Shown piece after piece: positions 34,373 through 47,283 of a DNA stretch of 64,000 nucleotides. Made by a program: the position numbers and the translations under genes. Each line of letters begins with the position of its first letter. The first letter of the stretch is position 1. Source of the DNA: Panorpa germanica (taxonomy: Eukaryota > Arthropoda > Insecta > Mecoptera > Panorpidae); NCBI GenBank assembly GCA_963678705.1, contig OY783206.1, positions 14,953,807-15,017,806 on the forward strand. The letters run 5' to 3'. Below the pieces are notes generated by a model. It saw only the letters and a program-made list of their open reading frames with translations. It searched no databases and had not been told where the DNA came from.

Positions 34373-34983
34373 TTGAAACAATCCGTGAATACTCGTAGAC
34401 ATATTCGTATGCCACGAGGTCCTGAGAACTGTGAAACACTCGTCATTGGACATTGAACGATCTTCTTTTTAGTTGACATTGGCACAATTAAACATGTGTC
34501 TTTTTTTATGATTCAATTCAAGAAGTACGTACATAAACTGCGTGATAAAAATATACAACGATTTCAGTTACACAGCTGTGCAGCTGGGAGTTCCCTACAC
34601 TATGATCGACTAGGATGTTGTATAGGGCCAGGTTGCCTAGGTCGTTGACGAACGCAATGTAATCGCATTCGTAAGTTGGCACACCTGACACGCTGACATG
34701 CCTGGCACGCATCGTTGCAAGGTGTCAATGAAATTCGAGGAATCGACGGCAGCGAGCTTTGAAAATAATAATTATTAATCGAATTGTGTACTATTTACTT
34801 ATGTGACATAAATAATAAATGAGTACATTAAATAAATGAAGACATCAAGGTGTTCGTGATAATTACACGGTCGCAGTTCCTCCGGAAACAATAACTGCAG
34901 AAATTAATATATAAATCACATTCAGAATGAAGAGAACCTGTCACCCTGAAATCAGTGTCTTCTTTAGAAACCCGAAGCCTCTG

Positions 34984-35260
34984 CCTAGTAAACATTTGGT
35001 GAAATAGAATTGCTAGGTGAAGTTCTAGTCACTTGTACATTTCAATTCTAACGTTTTACAAGCTGAAACAACAACACAGAAATCAATTATAGTTCAAATT
35101 GATTTCATACCTGTCAAGATTTTGTGAAATAAAATCTGATATCTTTAGTATAAGCAAGTTCGTTAACAGTTCAAAAGTGGTACACAAAAGTCGCTTTTAG
35201 TTCAAATTGATTCCCTACCTGTCACAGAGTTTGTGTTAACACAAAATCTGACAGCTAATT
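34984..35260 (+). mobile_element. Truncated variant of the CCCAGTAAACA-family MITE
   Basis: CCTAGTAAACATTTGGTGAA, then AATTCTAACGTTTTACAAGC, matches the left 130 bases of the copy at 60128-60424. It then contains two tandem units beginning TAGTTCAAATTGATT (about 35089 and 35198), each ending in AAAATCTGA. The right terminus is not found. Confidence 0.55.
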
Positions 35261-35553
35261 AGTTGTCAGATTTTTTTTCATAATAATATTCTTTCTTTTT
35301 CCAACATCATTCATTAAGTAGCAGCTGTTTCTTTCACACTTGGATATATTTTTTTAGATCATTTTCATTCCAAATTGAGGTAACAATAAGCCAAGTGAGA
35401 AAGAAACGAGATGTGGTTAGACAAGTAAAATATATTTTTCACCGTTACACTTGTATACTTGTATGGTATTTCGTTCAGTACAGTATGTTTAAAGTATATG
35501 CTATCCTTTTTCAACAAATATTTCTTTAATGGTAATAGACAGACGCTGTCTCC

Positions 35554-35579
35554 TTTAAAAGAACCATGGTTCTTTTAAA
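35554..35579. repeat. Perfect 26-bp palindrome
   Basis: TTTAAAAGAACCA followed directly by its exact complement, centred on the NcoI-like CCATGG core. No spacer and no mismatch. It is not part of any repeat recognised here. Confidence 0.9.
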
Positions 35580-35687
35580 TTCGAAGAGACGATCATATAA
35601 GTTTAATGGTGAAAACGAAATATTGTGGTTAGTAGCAAAAGATTAATAATAATTCGTTATCGAAACGTGTATTTTGGGTAGGCACTA

Positions 35688-35934
35688 CCCAGTAAACATT
35701 TTGGAGTCACTTTGACATTATATTGGATTGGATTTTTTTGTCATGAAAGAGTTCATTTATAGTTCAGTTTCTCACAATCGTTCATATGAAATGTCTGTTT
35801 TATCGGCTATAGATGACGCAACCACTCCACCTGTCGGAATATAAATGAAGATAAAGTTGATGCGAACTATAATTGAAGTGAAATAGTGATAGAAACGTCA
35901 CAAAAAGGGACACTTCACCAAATTGTTTACTGGG
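35688..35934 (+). mobile_element. CCCAGTAAACA-family MITE, intact copy flanked by TA
   Basis: Runs from CCCAGTAAACATTTTGGAGT to TTCACCAAATTGTTTACTGGG. TA stands directly on both sides (35686-35687 and 35935-35936), which would fit a Tc1/mariner-type duplication. The 247-base length and inner sequence match the copies at 10.4 and 43.3 kb closely. Non-coding. Confidence 0.78.
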
Positions 35935-37078
35935 TATTTTGTTTTCACTGTGAAAATAAATCACATCTGAATCTACAAATGATTTGGATTTTTGGATGGC
36001 CGCCATATTGCAAATAAAGTTGCAATCAGTTTTCTTTGTATACCTTAAAAACTTGAACTCCCACACAAATTTTAAATAATTAATTTGAAATCAAAATGTT
36101 CTGAATTATTCAAAACAGCTCGTGCAATCTTAATGTTTATATAATTGAATTATGAAATATGAAGTCATCTACAGCATTAAGTTTACTAAAAATCTATAAA
36201 AACTGAGAAGGTCGTTTGAGGACTTCCAATGAAAAAAGGTCTAAGCGTCTGCACCTCTCTCTTCTCTTTAAATAAATATAGCATGCTAAATTCTTTATAA
36301 AGTTTGTCACTGTTTGTTTACTGCGTTCATATAGCGTTGTCTCTCTCTTTCTACGACAAGAACAAAATTGTCTTAAGAATAATTGTGCAGTTAGTTGCCA
36401 TAGAAATTAAAAAATGTGTTAATTATAAAACACACAACAATTCAATTAATCTGTAAACTTTGAAATCAGTCATTATCAATTATAAGGAATGATACAAAGC
36501 GTGCGCCTAATAAAATCATTTCAATTAATTTAAAGATAAAATAATTGATTATGATTAATTAATTTCTTTTGAAACATTACTTTAAATTTTAATTAATTAT
36601 ATAAGATTTGATTAGTTTTAACAATACAGATGTCGGGGTATTCCACGCATCCTTTTCAATTGATTTGATTGATTGATTGATTTCTCTAAGCAGAAGCTCT
36701 ATGAATATCTGATAACATGGAATTCGAAAATCAGTGTCAGTGATTAGAGTAGATATGCGCAGATATTGTTAAATGTGCTGTATAGCATTTAGAGGATATA
36801 CGCATTAGATAGATGTATTAATATATAAATAGTAAAATCGCCTTTGTAAAAATAGGTATGTTATAATTAGAATTAACCATAAACTAGTTCTGAAGTGTCA
36901 CTAAAAGTTAGCAGGCTTATAGCTATGTCATGGCCCCGCAACCATAAGCTCAGGGCCAAACGTTCTGCTAGAGAGTATCGGTGCCAAATGACACGAAAAG
37001 TTGCAGTTAGGAAGTTTAAAGGCCAATGCAAATGAATGTAACAATGAAATTAAAAGTACGAGGAACGAGAAATATTAA
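35935..37078. other. Intron sequence, no recognised feature
   Basis: AT-rich, with a short (TTGA)n-like run at 36660-36680. Nothing else stands out. Confidence 0.5.
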
Positions 37079-37735
37079 GGCCTGTCTCAGTATGGCACCG
37101 TAATTCGACGAATTTCGGACGGACGAATACGCGGCACTACGATTTACCTATCTGAACCCTGTAAATGTAATGAGACCTCTCACACTGCAAGCTACAAAGG
37201 CGTCCGAATACGGGCGGTACCTACCTCTCACATTAGATACAGATAACAGCGTATTTTATCCAAGCGTTACCACCACCACAACGCTAACCTATTCGAACCT
37301 TTGTAATTGCAAACAGCCGCTTCAGATTGGAGGGGATACCTAAGAACGCGCGATGTAAATCTTCTATCCGGTTTATTTGGGATCTATCTGCGACATCGCT
37401 TTGTGAACGAGTATGTTCAGCATGCTTTATATAAATACGATAGAACTAAATTAAAATTCACACCAACCAGAACTCAGATATATAACAAATGATAAAGTCT
37501 CTTTAATACCAGTGGTGTATCGATAAAAATTAAAGTAAAAGTTTGCTCTGATGTTAAATTAAGTTAGTGCCAGACAACTCCAATACACCCCCTACAGTAC
37601 ACAAGTACCTTGGAGTACTGTCGTATCGGTAATCGGTCTTTGATAACAGAAGCCGCTCATCCAACCCGTCGATTTACGTCCGAATTCGCCGTCGCTTAAA
37701 TACGGTTCTATAGTACGACAGACCTAAAGATGTAT
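37079..37735. mobile_element. Possible DNA element with degenerate inverted ends
   Basis: The left end GGCCTGTCTCAGTATGGCAC...ACGAATTTCGGACG resembles the complement of the right end (TAGGTCTGTCGTACTATAG...CGAATTCGGACG). The segment is less AT-rich than its flanks and has CpG-rich arms. A 61-codon frame at 37307-37492 has no known motif. No duplication was found, so the call is tentative. Confidence 0.4.
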
Positions 37736-40700
37736 GTCAAACTCTAAAGGTACGCGTCCATTGATCAGTAATTATCGGTTATTTATTAAAAGCGTCAAGT
37801 ATTTTGACTTTGACTTTTGACGCTTGCGGTACTGACATGTGCATGCATACTTCTACCCACGCGCTATTGTAATTGAATGAGTTGTGGATCTGTCGTATCA
37901 TAAACGGGTCCAGACGTTAAGAAATGTTTGATTGATTTACAATTGACACCTCAGTGGTTATCTGTATAGGAACCTGACAGTCTCTCCCTCCATTTAAGAT
38001 CTATTTCTTTTCATTTATTTAGTGACTGGCATGCAGCTTGCCCGTGCTCTTGTTTATTTACTATTCTTCACATCATGTGACATCACATCCAATTTGCATA
38101 CTATTCACACCATCATGCCTCTAATATTGTTATTTATTAGTCCATCTCGTTAAAATGAATCCGAGTCATTTTGAATGATACGGCCGGCCTTTTGGAGTGT
38201 TTGCTTTTGTTATTCAGGTAATTGGAATATAATGTGTCTACGATGTGCCTGGCAATGTACAAACGATGACAATCTGTTTTTTTAGTATAATATGTACTAA
38301 CTTATTGATTATATTACGTTTTTATATAATAGTGTTAATTATATCTTTTGTAACCTTGCATTATGGCGTACTAAGATAAACAATTTTAAATTGGATACAA
38401 TTGTAGGTACTTAGTACATCTAATTTAACCAAAACGAGCATAATTACTAAAATTACTATTACAACAAGTTTTTGCCAGTTATTAAATTAGTTTATCTTAA
38501 AAAGTCAGGAAATATGTTTTATATTTTGTTAATGAGTTACTATTGTTTACCACAACCGTGCCATTTATTTAAAATTAAAACAAACAGGCGATAGCAACAA
38601 ATAAATCGTTTATTTAAAATATAAACACAATTATTCCTACAACTTCTTTTAAAGTACAGCACGTACTCGTACATAGCATTTAACAATTCTTGTATAAAAA
38701 ATATAAACAAATTAAATAACAATTATTGTTTTTTAATATCTATTATTTAGTTATTACTCAGCAAAAAAAATTCTCTTGGTTCACATACAATAAAACTAGT
38801 CTTGTTGTAATATTCGTAGTACGTGATAATATTTGTTTTTCTACTAACTCTTCAGTTACATTCTATTTTGTATGTTCATTTCTCAAATTATATGTAGATA
38901 TTATATCATACACAGAGCCGTCTCTCTATTCACGGGTCGAATAAAATGGTAACACACAAAAGAAAAGCAAACTGCTTATAAACAGTTTTTAAGAAATTAA
39001 TTACTCATATATTGGAATAACTTGTCATTCTATTATATTTACATATCATGTCATGTGTCAGTGTCATTTCAACTTTAAGTTTGTTTTAAAAATCTGCCAC
39101 TTATATTATTTACCGGAATTGTATTACATTGTTTAAATAATAATACATAGACAAATACAATTAACGACAATGGCTTATTAATAATTATTTAAAACTTTTC
39201 CAAAACCTTTTTTAGAATAACGAGCATTATTTCAATATTGTAAGTGCATAAGTAAAATATAACCTAAAAATAAATGTAATACCATTTCTGGAGTTGCATC
39301 TGTGAAGGTCAGCCTTTTTTAAATATTTTTTACGTGTGCTTGGTTTTTTATTGTTTTAAATACTATATGTATAAACCTGTAAAACTTCTTAATAAAAATT
39401 TAGATAAGGTCATGTACGAGTATCTTGTATACTGTTTTCTGTCGGTCTAATTTACACCGCTGCATACCTTTTTCTTGTAGTAAATATAGTAATGTACAAG
39501 TTTACTATCATTTTAACCCTGGATATAATATTCTACTGATATGTTGTTATTTTTGTAACCTAACACCTGCAATACATAAGCAAAGCTAAGTTACTACTTC
39601 CTTGCCTTTTCATCATCAACTCCTGCGGTAGGGAATTATTAAAATATACCAGTATATCTCTTTGAAAATGTTTCATTATTTTCTGACCCTTTGCTTTTGT
39701 ATGCACACTGATGCAGTGGTATCTGGCCTGAATATGATACATAATAACTAACTTTATTTGCAAACAATATCGGTTGAATATTCTTTTAATAATATTGTCT
39801 CATTGGTTCATTGTATTTCTTCTTTGACATAAACCTGTAATAAACGAGTAAACAACCTGCGTGATGGAAAAAACATTTATGCAAACAAAGTATTCCTATT
39901 TACAGTCATTTTTTCAAGTTAAAGAATGCATCCAGCTAAAATAGCATGCATCAGTTTATTGTTTGCTAAAATTTACAGTGCAAAAACAAAACATACGTTT
40001 ATTCTCGCACGGCGGCAATACAATACGTCCCTTCGTGCAAAATAAAGAGAAATATTTTTCTTTTTATTCAGTTGTCCCCGTATATGTAGACATATATTGA
40101 TTAATTTTAGACCATTATTTTTGTCCAGTCTTGTGCGAAAGTATGAATCACGAAAATCGTGTAAGGTTAATTCAGACCACATGGCACATACATATCTTAA
40201 ATTCTTTCTCTGCATTAAAGAAAGCCAACAACTGATTGGAATCTAACACGATCACTAGTTCTGAAAATATCAGTCAATTGGGTAGTTCTGCAATTTTGTT
40301 TTATTTAATAAACGTAAAGTTGTTAAATTTACAAGCTGAGGAATGCACGCAGTTAACCTGCCGACCAGCCCTGTTATACAATATATGTATTATACTTCAA
40401 TAAATGAAATTAGTTCAAGATTTATTAGTTAACCGTATTTAATCGTGAGAGGTTACATCCGGTAATTACAAATGATGATTTCGTGGTTACTAATTGAATG
40501 TGTTGTGTAATTAAGTTCTAAATTAATGATTACGTAATGAATTATTGAAGGAAGACATTGAACAGGTTGCAAGTAGAGCTACTCGTACCTAGGAAATAAA
40601 ACCACTCTTGAAGTAGAAAAAACGTGTACAAAAAAAATATTTTTAACAATAACTATGAAGTAACTAATCGTGCGCTAAAAATGTGTATTAAGATATGAAC

Positions 40701-43271
40701 TCATAAACTGAACGGACAGTTCGACAAAGAAATATTTCAAACATAATAAGTTAGTTGGTAGAATATTTTAGGCTTAGGCCGCACTGCAAAAAACATTCGT
40801 TTTTTTCTGCGCAATTTATATTCCGTATACTAAAACTACACCTGCGGTGATCTTATTTTTGATCTATGAGTTCTATTCACCGACAAACTAATCTATAATT
40901 ATTATCTTTATATCAATAGATATTTGTCATAATTACCATTATATGAACGGCGTAACCGCATGGTCATTAAAGTAACACTACTTGTAGAATCTTGTAATTA
41001 CAATCAACCAGTGGTATTCAACCATTTGTGCTAATTTTTATCATTAAATTTTTCATTAAATGTGATAAAAGTTTACCAACAGTGATATATGTATTTGGTT
41101 TTTTATTTGACAGTACATTTAAAAAAAAAATTAAAAGTAAGGGATATATCCAATTAGCAGCAACTGGTTTTTACTAAATACAAGTATAATCATAGAATTA
41201 ACATAATTGTTTAATTTACAATTCATATTTCCTTTTGCAAGAAATTTCTTTGTCACCTAGTAAAAATAACAAAAAAAAAACTCTGCATACATTATTTCAC
41301 GATTATTATAAGAAATATAACAAGAAGAATGCCATCTCGTTTTAACGCATATTAGAGAAAGGGATGGATGAATGGTCTGTACAGGTAAGCGATGAATTTG
41401 TATGCTATGCATTGCGATGAGAAGCTATACGATAAGTTAACCTCGCAGAATAAATCACTAGTTGAGATAGAAGTGGCTATGGTCTTGTATACGATTTTGT
41501 TGAATCAATCCGCTTGAAGCGCTGTTAACAAATTTCAAAACCAGCTGTCAAAAATGATTGAAACACAGAAAAGTGTGTATAGGAAACAAAGTTTAAATAA
41601 AAATTCTTTATATTTTTAATATTGTTGTATGAATTATTAACTTTACTACATTAAGAACACTTTTGTTTGACATTAACACCTTTACTAAACTTAGGTTAGA
41701 AATCGCAAGCATACGCAATCAACGGGAGCAATGTACAGGGCCTTGAATAGAAAATCGGAAAAGCGGAAGTGCGATTCCTTAGCATAAAACAACTCCATAT
41801 TCTAAAAATGGTTTGTTTTAATATATTACTTATCATTTCGTAAAAGCTTTAACTATTTTAAAACATTTAAAACAGCTGTGACACATTTTTTTAATGATAT
41901 GCAAATTCAGAACAAACACTTGTATGTTCCTAAACCCGATTATTATCATCAAATATTTATGTAATACAAGCTGCTAAACCGTATTGTCGGTGCTGCCCTC
42001 TTTCCTCATAAAGGTGCGTTGAATTCTTTATAAATTTCAAGTGTTTTGTTTGTTACACATTGTCTAGAAAGTACAATAGACTATTCATAGTAAAAAAAAT
42101 ACAGTTATGACAAACAGAAGTGACTATGTAATTACTTGTATATTTTTATCAAATTGATTAAAATGACAAGTCCGTTTACCAGCAGTGTATAACATCTAGC
42201 ATTGATTTCACATGACTCAACAATACTTCCTTGCTTAATCACTGCGTATTTAATTATGAATTATTATAGGTTGGATTTTGATCTAGGTTATTTTATTGGC
42301 GGGGATATATCTAAAGAGATGTAGCATGAAGAGTTAAGAGAAAATTTGTGCGCTTTTTGTTAACTCTATCAATTTTGTTACATTAATACTTGAAATACTT
42401 GAAGTAATGTTAGATAAATTTACTGGGTTTTGGTATACCAGATAATCGGAAGTGCCATGCCACACGCATTCTTCGGTTTATATATTTTAGTGCCTCTACT
42501 GATGCCTTCTAAAGTTGAAAAAAAATTACTACAAAATTCCGTAAATTGAGTCATACGTATCTTAGATAGGTTGACTTCATTTCAACTGAATTTGTTTACC
42601 AAAATGATTCGAGGAATACTTTTCTGATATGAGTATAACTCAACTGGCATTGACTTGCCAGCGCAGTACATTCCAATGTGTATGTGAAACCAAACAAAAA
42701 ATTCTTTAAAATTTCAAAATACTAATAAATGAACTGAATAAACATAAATACAATGTGTTCCAATGTACCATACAATGCGAGTACGTTATACTCGCCACCG
42801 TACACCGTACACCGGCTGCGTCGATGGATAAACAATGTTTCAACTTTTGTGTTTTTTATATTTAATTTTTGTACGAGTCTTGCATCAACTGCATTCGTTC
42901 CGCTTTGTTGTTTTTGCATTGTGCAGGATTCCTTGAAAATACTGCATTTATAGAAAGGAATAAATTATAAACCACGTTGTTTTATAGAATAAAACACACA
43001 GCATTTAATGTTTCATTCTTATTATAAAGTATCATAAACAAACAGAGGCGCAGTTTTAGTTATTACTTTTATTATATAATGTAAAATTGGGAGATCGTAA
43101 TCTTTAATAAAACAGAGAATCCCCTGATACAGAGGTCGCTAACATTATTCAATACGGAATATAATTGTAAATCTCTGTCCAGGGCAATTTTAAATCAATA
43201 TGATTAAAAATGATGGAGCAAAGGACACACCATTTGAAATGAGGTTTAGAAAGAGGTGTTTTTTTAACGAA
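37736..43271. other. Long intron stretch without recognised genes or elements
   Basis: Uniformly AT-rich; frames are short and featureless. ACTCGTA/TACGAGT motifs occur at about 38665, 39415, 40582 and 42871. Confidence 0.5.
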
Positions 43272-43517
43272 CCCAATAAACATTTAGTGAAGTGCCGTAT
43301 TTTGTGACGTTTCTATCACTATTTCACTTCAATTATAGTTCGCATCAACTTTATCTTCATTTGTATTCCGACAGGTGGAGTGGTTCCGTCATCTGTAGCC
43401 GATAAAACAGACATTTCATATGAACGATTGTGAGAAACTGAACTATAAATAAACTCTTTCATGACAAAAAAATCATACGCATCTCCAATATGAAGTGACT
43501 CCAAAATGTTTACTGGG
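43272..43517 (-). mobile_element. CCCAGTAAACA-family MITE, reversed copy
   Basis: CCCAATAAACATTTAGTGAA to CCAAAATGTTTACTGGG, 246 bases, the reverse complement of the 35.7-kb copy with a few substitutions. The flanks (GAA and AAG) do not show a TA duplication. Confidence 0.75.
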
Positions 43518-45493
43518 AAGGCTACAGAGGCTATACTTTTGTTGTATAGTGGTATAGTTTAAATTACGAGAGTTCGGCGATGACTCACATTTAATACAAG
43601 TTGTTTTGTTTAAAACACACGAATAAGCCAAAATTCACTATCGCGTCGTAGATTTATACGGCTGTTACAACCTTTTTTAGTCATGAGTCACCAACGAACT
43701 ATATACATATACTTCTCACTAGCGAATTCTCTAGGTTAAAAGAAATTGAAACTGTGAAAATATTTTTTCTAAAAATTAAAATTTAACATTTTCATGGTTA
43801 AACTTTTTATGCTTGAATAAATATCTAGAACAAAACAGGAGTCAAGGAACTAAATCAAAGAGTAGTTATTCAAAACTTCTTAATAAAAATGTTTCTAATT
43901 AATTGAAAAAACGTCGCTTAATCAACGTGAGAAATGCGTTACAAAATAGGAGCGTAATTTAGAGAGAGACAAAAAAGTGTCAGAAAATTTGTATTATAAT
44001 ACGGTCCTGTTTTAATAATCGCCTGTAATATATTTAAAAAACAATACATGGTATTGTATTATAATACAATAACTTCAGGTTTAGTATTTGCGGTATAATA
44101 TAAATATTTTTGGTATAAGTTAAAAAATATTACATTTATATAGTAGAGCAATAAAACTCTAACTACTTAGTTCAGAAACCTCGTTCTCAAAATATGCCAA
44201 GGTCAAAGAAACAAGTGATTTAAACAATTCGTCTCGCTCGTTCTTCGTAATAAACCATTAGTTAAATTTCTTTAGAAAGAGATAAACAGTTTTCTATTTT
44301 AATGTTGTTAATATTGTAATTACTTTTACTAACTTAAATATACAACAAGGTTGCAGATTTACATTAAGGTAAGTTTGTAAAGAGAGTACTTTTAGAATGT
44401 TCGTCATTTTCTTTTATTCTTTTTTAGATAAGAACGTAAATTGAAAATATATAGCGGTTGTAATTAGAAATTAATACACAATTATAAAATATAGATAATA
44501 AATCATATGTATGTGGGCCAGTCTAGTGCAGTTTCTATTTGTAGCATGCGCATGCGTAGCCCAGAGGCTGCTGACCAAGAGAAACCATCAGCTGAAGTAT
44601 TAATTATTAATGGTTGACCTTGAATCATGCGTACCGCGTGTGCGAGCAATTCCAATACATCGCAGCACTATACGTGCGGAGCGAGATCATCATCACATCG
44701 TTAACTTCAACATCAACATCAACATCAGCAGTATCTGTCACTTCAAGTAAATAGTCCACGAGGTTGTTTTTGCAATTTGCAACTGCAGTCCCTGTTGCAG
44801 ACGTGATCGCAGTCGAGCTGCCTCTATATACTCCTATGTATTTATCTACTTGTAAATATACACTATTAAATAAATATATATTTCTTATTTTGTTATTTAC
44901 TTTAAATTCAGTGATGCATAACTAAGAAAAAAGGATATTAATATAAAAATCACTTCTCTGCATATTAGCTTTTCTTAATGATTTATTGCAGATTTAAAAC
45001 TATATAAATATGAATACATTAAATAAATAGTTATAAAGATACCCGACAGTTATTCCCGTACATATAAAATTTACGCTACTTGTTATCTTTTTTAAAAGTA
45101 ATTATTTCATATGTCTAATTACACCGTAATTTTTCATAATTTTCTGCGATAAATGTTTATAAATATTTCATATACATATGTCTATTTATAAATATCATTC
45201 TAAACACAATTATGTTTATTTAAGGTTTGTCTATCATAACAAAAGTTACGTATTACGTAAATAAGTTTCTTAATATATAACCTATTTTCTACTTTTAAAA
45301 AAATAACTCTATCCTTTTAATAAACAATCTTAAGACCTCCTGTATCAAGATTAAACGATTATAAAGTAGCTTTATAAACAAATTTTAAACAAAAGTTAGA
45401 CCTTTTTAGGTTAAATATTACCAGGTTTCATTTAAGTACTTTCCCATGTTGTGCGTTAGTGGATTGAGTTACTGGTCTACAGAATGGATATTA
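43518..45493. other. Intron sequence with a repeat fragment, a palindrome and a GC-richer island
   Basis: 43531-43690 shares TACGAGAGTTCGGCGATGAC...TAGATTTATAC with 56560-56710. TATTGTATTA at 44052 with its exact complement makes a 20-bp palindrome (44052-44071). The island at 44510-44830 contains GCATGCGCATGCG, a TGACCTTGA nuclear-receptor site (44625-44633) and an AACATC triple repeat (about 44707-44727). 45230-45440 is a copy of the diverged repeat described at 6990. Confidence 0.45.
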
Positions 45494-46177
45494 ATGGATT
45501 TGTGTCCTATGTCTTAACTTCTATAAAAGTGTCCTATATATTGATAAACTGGGTTACTAGAATCTCAAATGTTCAATTATTTTTTATGTTAAGAGATATT
45601 AACAATTAAAAATGTCATTTTGTCTCTTTAATTATTAAAGGGATTCAACGTTGTACAACATTCCAAATGCATGTTAACTCACAACCGGTAGTTGCTATCT
45701 CTTTTATACAACAGAGCGCAAAAGAGATATATTCTTGACAGAACTCTGACAAACTTACAGGTTACCAACCTTACAGCTCAGAAATCTTTGCTATATGTAT
45801 TTATATATCAAAATATCAAATATTATTTACAACTATTTCAAGGAACAATAAAATTCCAATATTATGTCTGCCTTAGCAGTGTTAAATAAAATAAAAACTT
45901 ATTATTCTTTGACTTGACTTGATTATTTCGACTACCAACAGCTACAAAACATTACCACTGACCTACTTAACAAATAACTGACGTTAAATGCATTTCACGT
46001 CATACAAATATGGCCGACCATTTCTAGCGCTAAAACTACAATTCAAATTTTTAATTACTATATCTCCGTCAACATTTAGATATTTAATAAAATAGACACG
46101 CCAATACACATTTATTAACATCAATTTCAATCAACAATTGAAAAATCTACCACTAAAAAATGAGGACACAAGCCCAT
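45494..46177 (-). mobile_element. ATGGGCTTGTGTCC-family MITE, copy at 45.5 kb
   Basis: ATGGATTTGTGTCCTATGTC to GAGGACACAAGCCCAT, 684 bases, in reverse orientation relative to the 27.7-kb copy. It contains a central segment missing from that copy (about 45730-45990, ending with CCGACCATTTC). The same segment is in the 53.9-kb copy and, reversed, in the 52.1-kb copy, so it belongs to the longer family form. Confidence 0.75.
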
Positions 46178-46652
46178 TTGCGCTAATATTTCCCATGCAG
46201 TGATGATGGTTGTGATTGTGTCACAAATTTCTCTAACCTTCCGAGATTCGGATTTCTGTTTGTATTAATTATTATTATATTTTTGTAAGCATGTAACTTT
46301 GGTCCATAATTGAGCGAGGTCATGTTTACCTAGAGTACATACACTAACGCCTTAGGATATAAATTGACGGGGCAAGAATATAAGTACACAAAAAGTATAC
46401 ATTACAAAAACAAATATTATACTCGTATTTAATAATTTTAACTTACAACAGCGCAATTACCGCGTTAAAAACCAGACACATTTATAAAAACATAAGGAAG
46501 AGTGATGTCATTCCACGAGTAATTTCAGATAAACGTTAATAGTATTAAATAAAAGTAGTGTACTTATTTTGCCAGAGGTGTATTTGGATGCAGGTATGCT
46601 CGGCTATTTGTAAGGCCGTCACAAACATTAATGTTTTACGCTCAACAAAATA

Positions 46653-47283
46653 CAAGTAATCAAAGATGTGCACAAATGCTTTTCAGAAGCATTTAAATAC
46701 AAAATGCAAATAGCTCGTTAATTTACTATTTCAAATACAAAACAAAAAATAAATTTCATGTTAGTATTTAAATACAAAATACGTGTTTTAAAAATGCTTT
46801 TGAGAAAATAGAATACTCTTTATGTTACTAATATAAATGTTATTTTTTTTAATAATTATGAGAATTCTCTTTGATAAATACCGCCTTCGTTTTGAAACAT
46901 TTTTACACTAGTCTGTACGTTAAAAGTACACTCATGTCTAAATAATGTCAACTTATGAATGACAATACTTATGGATGTCGCCTGTGGGGGTATTAAGACA
47001 ATTGTGCAGATACTTTTAGATCATAGATGGTGCTAATGTTTGTGGGGTTTTAAGTTTATATTCAAAAAATAATATTTACTGATTAACACTTAGAAGTAAC
47101 AAAGATGTAAAAAGTATTTTGTATTTTCCAAATAGGAAATAGGTTTATAAAAGTTTTCAAATAAATTTTAAAATTCTATACTTTTAAAAGGTATTTAAAT
47201 ACAAAATAGAAAATAGGTATTTACTATTTTGTATTTGCATTTTGAGTATATGTATTTGAAAAACGCACATCTCTGCAAGTAAT
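46653..47283. mobile_element. hAT-type MITE with CAGAGATGTGC ends and perfect 8-bp duplication
   Basis: The element 46661-47275 (615 bases) starts CAAAGATGTGCAC and ends GCACATCTCTG, flanked by CAAGTAAT at 46653-46660 and 47276-47283. The interior is full of TTTAAATACAAAATA-type sequence, common in this kind of arthropod hAT MITE. Bases 46908-46983 are a piece of another family, so the element has been hit by or has captured a second transposon. No coding frame. Confidence 0.88.
46908..46983 (-). mobile_element. Nested fragment of the TGCGACATC-family element
   Basis: CTAGTCTGTACGTTAAAAGT...GTCTAAATAATGTC then GGATGTCGCC is the reverse complement of 20842-20935. It lies wholly inside the hAT-type MITE 46661-47275. 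Confidence 0.7.

Larger units (their letters stand above)
30931..34983. other. Intron sequence with simple repeats
   Basis: Contains the TC, TA and A-rich simple repeats listed separately, and a tRNA-like B-box (GGTTCGATTCG on the minus strand, about 34008-34018) that hints at an old SINE. A minus-strand frame at 34712-34518 is more GC-rich than its surroundings but has no recognisable product. Confidence 0.45.

Noticed and set aside
34143-34485. Three overlapping Phe/Tyr/Ile-rich minus-strand frames resembling membrane peptides
   Set aside because: They arise from translating an A-rich simple repeat at 34321-34372; the hydrophobicity is a composition artefact.
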